A stretch of 52,230 nt of DNA. Origin: Candidatus Blautia stercoripullorum. GTDB taxonomy: Bacteria > Bacillota > Clostridia > Lachnospirales > Lachnospiraceae. The notes beneath the pieces were generated by a model. It was not told where the DNA came from. It did not search any database and worked only from the letters and a program-made list of their open reading frames with translations. Below, one piece after another: positions 7,899-14,590 of this stretch. A program made the translations under genes and the position numbers. The stretch is taken from NCBI GenBank assembly GCA_019120545.1, contig DWUX01000133.1:1-52230 (forward strand), read 5' to 3'. Every line of letters begins with the position of its first letter. Position 1 is the stretch's first letter.

Positions 7899-8216
7899 GT
7901 GACTTTGGGCGAAGAGTTAAAATTTTTTGCGAAGGTCGCTACACCAGAGGATATAACAACAATGTTTAGTGATAGCATTTCAACCAAAGATTTTGAACGA
8001 ATAGGATTTATCCTTTATTCATTGGGGTTGAAGCATTTGCAGCAGGATTTCTTCAAAAGAAATTCTTTGAAATTCCAGGGTGTGATTGATTGGGAGGCTG
8101 AGGTTAATAAATCAGACATTGAAAGATACGCTTCATGGCTTCAGGAATTTGTAAATAACATTGAATCTCCTGAAGAGGGGAAAAGAGTTTCTAAGCTTTT
8201 TGGGCTGGATGAATAG
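7899..8216 (+). CDS. small hypothetical protein under XRE control
   Basis: 105 residues starting with GTG, preceded by AAAGGAGG at good spacing. It is soluble, mainly helical and acidic, with no membrane segment. I do not recognise the family. It is the first gene right of the XRE control region and lies 100 nt before the integrase leader, so it may be an element-encoded regulator or excision factor. It does not look like a typical MerR-like Xis with a winged helix. Confidence 0.6.
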   Translation: MTLGEELKFFAKVATPEDITTMFSDSISTKDFERIGFILYSLGLKHLQQDFFKRNSLKFQGVIDWEAEVNKSDIERYASWLQEFVNNIESPEEGKRVSKLFGLDE

Positions 8217-8317
8217 AGGGGGGATATTAAAACTTTAAAATTCAGATTTTTGTGGGTAAAACCTTGCAGCTGATAGGATTATATACTCACAAAAAATTAA
8301 AAATGGAGGTAGATATT

Positions 8318-8365
8318 ATGCAAACAATAACATATTGGAATTGGAGATTATGTAGCAATAAATAA
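8318..8365 (+). CDS. 15-residue leader ORF coupled to integrase
   Basis: A 16-codon ORF (ATG at 8318, stop 8363-8365) has a strong GGAGGT 8 nt upstream, while the integrase start at 8365 has no comparable site. The stop and integrase start overlap as TAATG. Ribosomes that translate the leader could reinitiate at the integrase, making integrase output depend on leader translation. Confidence 0.55.
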   Translation: MQTITYWNWRLCSNK

Positions 8366-9591
8366 TGCTATCTACGGCAGACATGGAGGCCTTGCAACTC
8401 GCAGTACAGAATGGTATGATTAACCTAGAGGAATGCAAGGCGAAGGTAGCTGCCATGGAGAACAAAAAGTTACTTGAACAACACCCATATAAAATATGGC
8501 AAGGTTCAGATGGTTATTGGAGAACATACTTGCCAGATGATTCTAAAAAGACAGGTAGGAGGTTGATAAAGCGGAGAGAAAAATTAGATATTGAAAATAT
8601 ACTTGTTAAATTTTATAGACAAAAAGCTGAAAACCCAACATTTAAAGAGGTATTTCACCTATGGATTAATGAAAAAGTTGAGTGTAAAGAAATTGCACCA
8701 GCGACAGTATCAAAGTATATTAATGATTACAAACGTTTTTGCTCCGGGAAACCAATAGAGAATGTACGATTTAAGTATCTGACAGAAAAAGAATTACGGC
8801 TATTTATTAAACGAACTATAGCAGATATGGATTTAAGTGCAAAATCGTATTCTGGGTTACGGTTAATTATTAAGGGTATGCTCAAATATGGGAAGTGGGA
8901 AGAATTGACTTCTATTAGTGCCACAGAATTTTTCAGTGATATAAACATTGGCAAAAATTCTTTCAGAAAGAAGATTAAGGATAAGTCCAAAGAAGTTTTC
9001 ACAGATGAAGAGGTGCGCATGATTACACATTATATCTCAGAGAATCCGACAATCAGAAATCTGGCAATTCTTCTAGCATTTCAAACAGGGGTACGTGTAG
9101 GAGAGCTTGCCAGTTTAAAACGTGGAGATATAAATTTTAAATCAAAAACGCTCCATATTCAGAGGACAGAAGTAACCTATAAAGATTTGGAGACTGGTAA
9201 AAGCGTGAATGAAGTCAGAGAGTATCCTAAAAATGAAAATGCTGACAGATATTTGATTTTACAGGATAAGGCAATAAGTACATTACGTCAGGTTTTAAAA
9301 CTTAACAGTTTTGGGGAATACCTTTTTGAGGAAAACGGTAAACGGATCCGGGAAAATGCATTCAATAGAAAACTTGCCAGAATATGCGAAGCTGTACATA
9401 TTCCTAAACGTTCCATGCACAAAATACGAAAGACCTATGGAACCAGTCTAATAAATGGACATGTAGATGAAAGACTGATATTGGATCAAATGGGGCATGG
9501 AGATATACGGACAACAAAACAGTTTTATTATTTTTCTAATAGGGATGAGGCAGAAAAGCGGCAGCAGATTCAAAATGCAATCCCATATTGA
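8365..9591 (+). CDS. tyrosine-type site-specific integrase
   Basis: 408 residues. After an N-terminal arm-binding-like region (to about 90) and a SAM-like core-binding domain (90-185), the catalytic domain shows Arg244 (GVRVGEL), His352 and Arg355 (HKIRK), His378 (GHGD) and the nucleophile Tyr at 388/389 (FYYF). This is the phage/ICE integrase layout of Firmicutes. The start at 8365 overlaps a short leader ORF. The tRNA 3' fragment 119 bp downstream is the expected attachment junction, so this enzyme probably inserted the element. All catalytic residues are present. Confidence 0.93.
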   Translation: MLSTADMEALQLAVQNGMINLEECKAKVAAMENKKLLEQHPYKIWQGSDGYWRTYLPDDSKKTGRRLIKRREKLDIENILVKFYRQKAENPTFKEVFHLWINEKVECKEIAPATVSKYINDYKRFCSGKPIENVRFKYLTEKELRLFIKRTIADMDLSAKSYSGLRLIIKGMLKYGKWEELTSISATEFFSDINIGKNSFRKKIKDKSKEVFTDEEVRMITHYISENPTIRNLAILLAFQTGVRVGELASLKRGDINFKSKTLHIQRTEVTYKDLETGKSVNEVREYPKNENADRYLILQDKAISTLRQVLKLNSFGEYLFEENGKRIRENAFNRKLARICEAVHIPKRSMHKIRKTYGTSLINGHVDERLILDQMGHGDIRTTKQFYYFSNRDEAEKRQQIQNAIPY

Positions 9592-9594
9592 TAT

Positions 9595-9630
9595 GATTAC
9601 TTTTACCCCTGAAAGTAATCAAAAGTAATC
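9595..9630. repeat. three copies of AAAGTAATC beside the att site
   Basis: One inverted copy (GATTACTTT, 9595-9603) and two direct copies (9612-9620, 9622-9630) lie between integrase stop and attachment site. Placement and spacing suit integrase arm-type sites. The inverted pair could also form a hairpin, but no T-run follows. Confidence 0.55.
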
Positions 9631-9682
9631 AAGCTTCTACAATAGAGAGATATGAAAAAACCTAGATAAAATAAGGGATTAT

Positions 9683-9691
9683 GGCAGCAGG
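9683..9691. repeat. third copy of GGCAGCAGG near the element end
   Basis: The nonamer also found as an inverted pair at 6522-6530 and 6577-6585 recurs here 19 bp before the tRNA fragment. It may mark recombinase-related sites or may be a coincidence. Confidence 0.3.
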
Positions 9692-9709
9692 AGAGGGAGA
9701 AAATAAAAT

Positions 9710-9731
9710 GGTTCGAATCCCTCATCCCCTG
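9710..9731 (+). other. attachment site: 3' end of a tRNA gene
   Basis: GGTTCGAATCCC followed by TCATCCCCTG reads as T-loop, 3' T-stem strand, 3' acceptor strand and discriminator G. The upstream sequence does not supply a matching 5' T-stem or any other tRNA part, so this is only a fragment, as left at one junction of a tRNA-targeted element. A U72 and G73 would suit tRNA-Trp, but 22 nt cannot prove that. No other copy was seen in the window. Confidence 0.7.
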
Positions 9732-9737
9732 TAAGAA

Positions 9738-9763
9738 AAGCTTGGTAGATACCAAGCTTTTTT
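9738..9763 (+). terminator. terminator after the tRNA fragment
   Basis: AAGCTTGGT (9738-9746) and ACCAAGCTT (9751-9759) form a perfect 9-bp stem with a 4-nt loop, followed by Ts. It probably terminates the target tRNA transcript. The remaining bases to 9924 hold no gene. Confidence 0.85.
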
Positions 9764-9924
9764 GTTGTAATTTATGTCAGGTAGTCTATTGATAATATTT
9801 CTTCTTCACTTTCAAATTGCTCTGTGTTACCATATATACAAGGTATAATAGAATTTTGACTTACTATGAAACATCAAAAATTAAAAAATTTTTTAGAAAT
9901 TTCAGAAATAAAAGGAGAGATTTT

Positions 9925-10467
9925 ATGCCATTATCGAAGGAATCTACTTATACGATCAATGATATCTATGCTCTTCCAGAAGGAGAACGAGCAGAACTGA
10001 TTGATGGAAAGCTATATATGATGGCACCGCCAAGTCGCTTACACCAGGAACTTGTGGGAGAACTCTTTACAGTAATCAGAAACCATATTGGAAAGAATGG
10101 TGGCTTTTGTAAAGCATATATCGCTCCATTTGCTGTATTTCTAAATGAGAATGATAAAAATTATGTAGAGCCGGATATCAGTGTTATCTGTGACATAAAT
10201 AAGCTGAATGATAAAGGTTGTCAAGGGGCTCCTGACTGGATAATAGAAATCGTCTCACCTTCTAGCCAGCGTATGGATTATCAGATAAAACTTTTTAAGT
10301 ATCGTACTGCCGGAGTAAAAGAATATTGGATCGTAAATCCGGATACTTGTACGGTTACCGTATATGGCTTTGACAATGATTTTAATTCTGGACAATATAG
10401 TTTTAAACAGGAAATACCGGTGGGAATTTACCCGGATCTGTCTATTGTTATTCAAGATTTACTTTAG
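9925..10467 (+). CDS. Uma2-family (PD-(D/E)XK-like) protein
   Basis: 180 residues from ATG 9925, chosen because AAAGGAGAG precedes it; the open frame extends upstream without a ribosome binding site. It shows the Uma2/DUF820 pattern: a start near TINDIYALPEGERAELIDG, then VEPDISVICD, and DWIIEIVSPSSQ with the D...E-x-V nuclease-like core, ending in EYWIVNP. Proteins of this family have a restriction-endonuclease fold; their cellular role is mostly unknown. It stands alone, just outside the mobile element. Confidence 0.85.
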   Translation: MPLSKESTYTINDIYALPEGERAELIDGKLYMMAPPSRLHQELVGELFTVIRNHIGKNGGFCKAYIAPFAVFLNENDKNYVEPDISVICDINKLNDKGCQGAPDWIIEIVSPSSQRMDYQIKLFKYRTAGVKEYWIVNPDTCTVTVYGFDNDFNSGQYSFKQEIPVGIYPDLSIVIQDLL

Positions 10468-10494
10468 ATTTAAAGGTCTCAAATATTACGCAAT

Positions 10495-10532
10495 AAGCAT
10501 GGGAATGTTAAATATTCCTGTGCTTTTTTTTG
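10495..10532 (+). terminator. terminator of Uma2 gene (repeat hairpin copy 1)
   Basis: A hairpin starting AAGCATGGGAAT and closing ATTCCTGTGCTT is followed by nine Ts. It is 26/31 identical to the hairpin at 14023-14053. Confidence 0.85.
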
Positions 10533-10670
10533 CGTGATACGCCTGGCAAGCAACTGTCGTGCTTGCCCGTTGGATGTGATTTTCTTTATATCCTTTATCT
10601 GATAGAAAATTAGTTTAATCCTTTTTTCAGTGTTGTCCGTTATATATTTTAGAAGGGAGGCCTGATACCG

Positions 10671-11171
10671 TTGAATGATAATAAGCTGATTCTGCAGATT
10701 CAGCGTGGAAACAGGAGATGTGCAGATGAATTGGTAGAACGCTACTATTCCTCTATTTTCCGTTATTGCTCCTGGCATTGCTATAATACAGACCGGGCCG
10801 AGGATTTAACCCAGGAAACTTTTTTGAGAGTGTTCCGGGATATTTACATGTATGAACAAAAGGGATCTTTTAAGGCATATTTATATACCATTGCCCATCA
10901 TCTGTGTATTGATGAAAACCGTAAACATATTATATCTGGACTGGACCAGGATCTGCCAATGGAAGATGGCAGATTACAGCAGGTTGAAGATCGCGAACAG
11001 ATAAAACACCTGTTGAAATTATTGACACCGGTGCAAAAGGAAGTGATCCTCCTTCACTGCGGGGAACAGCTTAGTTTCCGTGAGATTGCACAGATCCTTG
11101 GTATACCGCCGCGAACTGCTCAAAGCCGCTTTCGTGCTGCCATAACTATACTAAGAAAGGAGAGAGGATAA
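10671..11171 (+). CDS. ECF-type RNA polymerase sigma factor
   Basis: 166 residues from a TTG start with GAAGGGAGG 10 nt upstream. Region 2 is clear (DLTQETFLRVFRDI) and region 4 has the sigma-70 helix-turn-helix (LSFREIAQILGIPPRTAQSR). The gene is followed 1 nt later by a membrane protein and then by an ABC exporter, so it probably controls this same cassette in response to an envelope or antimicrobial signal. No classical zinc-binding anti-sigma is present. Confidence 0.92.
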   Translation: MNDNKLILQIQRGNRRCADELVERYYSSIFRYCSWHCYNTDRAEDLTQETFLRVFRDIYMYEQKGSFKAYLYTIAHHLCIDENRKHIISGLDQDLPMEDGRLQQVEDREQIKHLLKLLTPVQKEVILLHCGEQLSFREIAQILGIPPRTAQSRFRAAITILRKERG

Positions 11172-11172
11172 T

Positions 11173-11931
11173 ATGAATAAGCGGGAATTATGCTCTATAT
11201 TACAAAATCAGACTGCGAATCCAAAACGCTTAAAAGAAACCCAGCAGATGTGTTCTGCTTTGCTGGAAGAGCAGATGAAATTGGATCTTATCCCGGAAGA
11301 GCGGACCAATTTCTGGCAGTTTCTGTCAGATGTTATGAGGCATACCGGATGGCGGCTGTGGGTAACCCAGGGGATCCTGTTGCTGCTGATCTGTGCGGGG
11401 ATTTTTTCTGTGCCTGAAAGTCCCCAGATTATTCCAGTGTTCATACCCCTGTTTGTCTTGGCCTGCCTGCCTTCTTTTTACCAGAGCGCTGTCTTTGGAA
11501 TGAGAGAAATAGAAGCCGTTACCAGAGCTTCAAGCGCACAGATCATTTTAGCTAAACTTGTGCTGGCCGGCGCATCACAGATCATCTGCTTAACGGTCAT
11601 TTGCTGGTTTGCAATTTTTGCTGCAGAATATCCGGTTACACTTATCCAGCTTATTTTGTATGTGGCAGTTCCGCTTTTGGCCTGTCTGATATTAACTCTT
11701 TGGAATATGCGGACACGGGATCGTTATGCCATGCAGTTTAGTATATTATCCTGCCTGGGAGCAAGCATATTTGCAGGAATACTTGCACATTGGCTTCCGG
11801 CGCTATATGAGATTTCTGCTCTTGGAGTATGGATCATAACCTTTGTGATATTTGCAGGATTTTTTATAAAGGAACTGTCCTTACTGATAAAAACATGGAA
11901 AGAAGGTAAAATCTATGGAACTGTCTCTTGA
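11173..11931 (+). CDS. six-helix membrane protein, candidate anti-sigma/sensor
   Basis: 252 residues. A cytoplasmic N-terminus of about 60 residues is followed by six hydrophobic segments (about 64-82, 86-104, 123-145, 150-170, 185-205, 215-232). The layout (soluble N-terminal part next to an ECF sigma gene) suits an anti-sigma factor with a membrane sensor, but the N-terminal HxxxCxxC zinc motif is absent. It may also be a third subunit of the ABC system. It overlaps the ATPase gene by 17 nt. Confidence 0.6.
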   Translation: MNKRELCSILQNQTANPKRLKETQQMCSALLEEQMKLDLIPEERTNFWQFLSDVMRHTGWRLWVTQGILLLLICAGIFSVPESPQIIPVFIPLFVLACLPSFYQSAVFGMREIEAVTRASSAQIILAKLVLAGASQIICLTVICWFAIFAAEYPVTLIQLILYVAVPLLACLILTLWNMRTRDRYAMQFSILSCLGASIFAGILAHWLPALYEISALGVWIITFVIFAGFFIKELSLLIKTWKEGKIYGTVS

Positions 11932-12796
11932 CCGGCTGACAAAACACTATCATTCCCAAATTGCCGTGGATTGTGTAAGTGCTTCTATGGTACCGGGAGT
12001 TTACGGACTTTTAGGAGCAAATGGAGCGGGAAAAACCACCTTAATGCGTATGCTCTGCGGGATTCTGGAACCTACAAGCGGAGATATCCTTTATAACGGG
12101 CGGAGTATCTTTGATATGGGCGGTGCTTACCGGAATCTTCTCGGATACCTTCCTCAGGAGTTTGGCTATTATCCCAATTATACTGCTAAAGAATTTTTGC
12201 TTTATATAGCAGCCTTGAAAGGAATCCCACGGCGTATTGCCTTAAAACGTTCCAGTTCTCTGCTGGACACCGTAAGCCTGGCAAATGTGGCTGACAAAAA
12301 GATCAAGACCTTTTCCGGTGGAATGAAACAGCGCCTTGGAATTGCCCAGGCACTGTTAAACGACCCTAAAATCCTGGTTTTAGATGAACCTACTGCAGGC
12401 CTTGATCCCAAAGAACGTGTCCGTTTCCGAAATATTATATCTGAGTTTGCCAATGATAAAATTGTTTTGCTTTCCACACACATTGTTTCAGACATAGAAG
12501 CTATTGCGGATCAGGTATTCCTGATGAAAAAAGGATCCCTTGTCCTCCAGGGATCTGTGGAGGACCTGGTAGCCCACGCGCAGGGAAAAGTGTGGGAGTT
12601 TACCATAAAGGAGGCGGATCTGAAAAAATGGGAACTTAACTATACAGTCGCCAATCTCCGTCATTTAGACAGAGGCTTAGCAACTCTGAGGATCATATCG
12701 GATCAGTGTCCTTCTTCAGAAGCTGTATCCTGTGAACCAGGCTTAGAAGATCTGTACTTATTGTATTTTCCTACAGAGGAGGGAGGTCAAGGGTGA
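11915..12796 (+). CDS. ABC transporter ATP-binding protein
   Basis: 293 residues. Walker A GANGAGKTT (34-42), Q-loop in LGYLPQEFG, signature FSGGMKQR and Walker B ILVLDEPTAGLDP are all intact. The protein resembles the ATPases of ABC-2 exporters for antimicrobial peptides or bacitracin-like compounds. It pairs with the following permease, overlapping its start. Confidence 0.93.
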   Translation: MELSLDRLTKHYHSQIAVDCVSASMVPGVYGLLGANGAGKTTLMRMLCGILEPTSGDILYNGRSIFDMGGAYRNLLGYLPQEFGYYPNYTAKEFLLYIAALKGIPRRIALKRSSSLLDTVSLANVADKKIKTFSGGMKQRLGIAQALLNDPKILVLDEPTAGLDPKERVRFRNIISEFANDKIVLLSTHIVSDIEAIADQVFLMKKGSLVLQGSVEDLVAHAQGKVWEFTIKEADLKKWELNYTVANLRHLDRGLATLRIISDQCPSSEAVSCEPGLEDLYLLYFPTEEGGQG

Positions 12797-14007
12797 TGGA
12801 ATTACTGAGATTAGAACATAAAAAAATATGGCACAGAAAAAGTGTTCTGATAGGTGTGTTGCTGTGTTTTCTATATGTCATTATCTTTGGCAATCTGTTT
12901 TCCTATCAGTGGTTCACATTTGGATCGGTAGATGATTTCACCAGTTCATTCGGCAATCGCTTTGATGGTTATTCCAATATCCGCAAAAAACAGGAATATG
13001 CAAAACAATGGGAAGGCGATCTGACAGATGAAAAATTGCAGGCAATGGTCAGAAACTACCAGGAACGGGCAGGATCCAATGACATTTCAGAGTATGAAAT
13101 GACCGATTGGAAGGCTTTAAATTCATGGATCCAGACACTGTGGCCGGAACTTGAAGAAGGCGATCAGCCATATATTATGCTCAGTTATGTTGATCCCTCA
13201 CGATTAACGGGTTTTGAACAACGGCGTGAAAAGGCTTTGGAAAATTTTCTTGATATGAATGGGCAGACAGAAAAAGAGAAAGAATATTTCCTGAATATGA
13301 ATGCAAAAGTGGCTACTCCTTTACAGTACCGCTGGACAGAGGGATGGACCTTTATCACCGCAGATTTCGTAAGCCAGTGCGGAGTGGTCCTTGCAATTTT
13401 TCTTGCCATTGGGATCGCACCTATGTTTTGCGGGGAATGGCACGATCATACAAAGTCCCTTATTGCAACTACAAAAAACGGGCGGAAGAAAATAGCTGGT
13501 GTCAAGGTGATGGCTGCATTTCTGTTCGCTTTAGAACTGTTTGGGATCATTACGGCCAGTTCTGTTTTTCTGCAAATCGTATTTTTAGGTCCAGAAGGGT
13601 GGGATATGCCGATACAGTGCATAAAAATTCTGGCGGCTGCTCCCTGGAATGTACTGCAGGCAGAAATATATGAATATGTCTATCTTCTGCTGGCTGCACT
13701 TGGATATACCGGCATTGTTTTGCTTTGCTCAGCGTTGACAAGATCCAACTATGTCTCTCTTCTGATCAGTCTGGGGATTGTTTTTGTGCCCATGGCAGTT
13801 TCACAATTTCTTCCCCTGTGGGGGCAGAAACTGCTGGATCTCATTCCATTTGTAGGCAATTCAACAGATATTTTCCGGACAAACATGTATCATTTGTTTG
13901 GATTAAGGATCTGGTCGCCATATCTGCTAATCACGGTGCCAATCAGTTTAGGCGTGATCTCATTGCCTTTCGCAGTTCATTTCTGGGCGAAAAGGGCAAA
14001 GATTTAA
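12796..14007 (+). CDS. ABC-2-type permease
   Basis: 403 residues from ATG 12796; a GTG one codon earlier is possible. The first membrane helix (about 15-35) is followed by a large extracellular region of about 150 residues, then about five helices to the C-terminus. This is the usual ABC-2 layout with a long first external loop. Its start overlaps the ATPase stop (TGATG), with GGAGG upstream. The substrate is not evident. Confidence 0.85.
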   Translation: MELLRLEHKKIWHRKSVLIGVLLCFLYVIIFGNLFSYQWFTFGSVDDFTSSFGNRFDGYSNIRKKQEYAKQWEGDLTDEKLQAMVRNYQERAGSNDISEYEMTDWKALNSWIQTLWPELEEGDQPYIMLSYVDPSRLTGFEQRREKALENFLDMNGQTEKEKEYFLNMNAKVATPLQYRWTEGWTFITADFVSQCGVVLAIFLAIGIAPMFCGEWHDHTKSLIATTKNGRKKIAGVKVMAAFLFALELFGIITASSVFLQIVFLGPEGWDMPIQCIKILAAAPWNVLQAEIYEYVYLLLAALGYTGIVLLCSALTRSNYVSLLISLGIVFVPMAVSQFLPLWGQKLLDLIPFVGNSTDIFRTNMYHLFGLRIWSPYLLITVPISLGVISLPFAVHFWAKRAKI

Positions 14008-14022
14008 TAATATATTTAGGAT

Positions 14023-14058
14023 AAGCATAGGAATGTTAAGGGTTCCTATGCTTATTTC
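14023..14058 (+). terminator. hairpin after the exporter (repeat copy 2)
   Basis: AAGCATAGGAA (14023-14033) pairs perfectly with TTCCTATGCTT (14043-14053). The T-run after it is broken. It is nearly the same sequence as the hairpin before the sigma gene. Confidence 0.65.
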
Positions 14059-14072
14059 TTTAATATTATATA

Positions 14073-14108
14073 CTACATTTTATGCTCCACTATTTCCGTA
14101 AAATGTAG
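14073..14108. repeat. perfect 9-bp inverted repeat
   Basis: CTACATTTT (14073-14081) and AAAATGTAG (14100-14108) are separated by 18 bp. There is no T-run, so an operator or RNA hairpin is more likely than a terminator. Nothing else was recognised from here to the small ORF at 14284. Confidence 0.4.
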
Positions 14109-14283
14109 AAATGATTTTTAGAAAATTAAGTCTGGCTGGAAATACTTGCACAGGAAATACATATCATAGATAACGGAGTACTAAGAGCCTAAAAGCGTCA
14201 GAATACAAAAGAGTATCCTTTGGATATTTTAAGGACAAAATACCATTGAATGATCAGAAAATGGAAGAGGAGTTGACAAGAAA

Positions 14284-14421
14284 ATGGGAATCGTCCTTAT
14301 AGCAGTAATTGGGATCGGGATTCTGGATTATCTGTTATTAATGCCAGGGAGAAGAGATAAGCGGGATGATGAGGAGCAGATCCAGTATCTGAAGGACTGG
14401 AAAAAGAGGCATGGAAAATAA
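14284..14421 (+). CDS. 45-residue small membrane protein
   Basis: The product begins with a hydrophobic stretch (MGIVLIAVIGIGILDYLLL) and then becomes highly charged, ending KRHGK. This looks like a single-pass membrane microprotein with a cytoplasmic tail. GAGGAG lies about 10 nt before the ATG. I do not recognise a family. It stands between the ABC cassette and the L,D-transpeptidase. Confidence 0.6.
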   Translation: MGIVLIAVIGIGILDYLLLMPGRRDKRDDEEQIQYLKDWKKRHGK

Positions 14422-14498
14422 CTAGATTATTACAGAATATGACAAAAGTTTTAAATTTTGTGAAGTTCATGAATTTTGGGACAAAAGATGAAAGCTCA

Positions 14499-14507
14499 TG
14501 CTATAAT
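14499..14507 (+). promoter_or_regulatory. extended -10 promoter for L,D-transpeptidase
   Basis: TGCTATAAT is a perfect extended -10. A weak GGGACA lies 18 bp upstream. The start codon is about 80 nt downstream. Confidence 0.55.
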
Positions 14508-14590
14508 AGGTCTGGTAATCTACAATTTTCGACAAAGGTTCATTTTGAATTTGGAATCTTAGGATTATGGAAAAGCAGGGAGTTTGATTT

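Noticed and set aside
9640..9731. Complete tRNA gene at the element end
   Set aside because: Only the T-loop to discriminator part fits; no D-arm, anticodon arm or 5' acceptor strand is found upstream.
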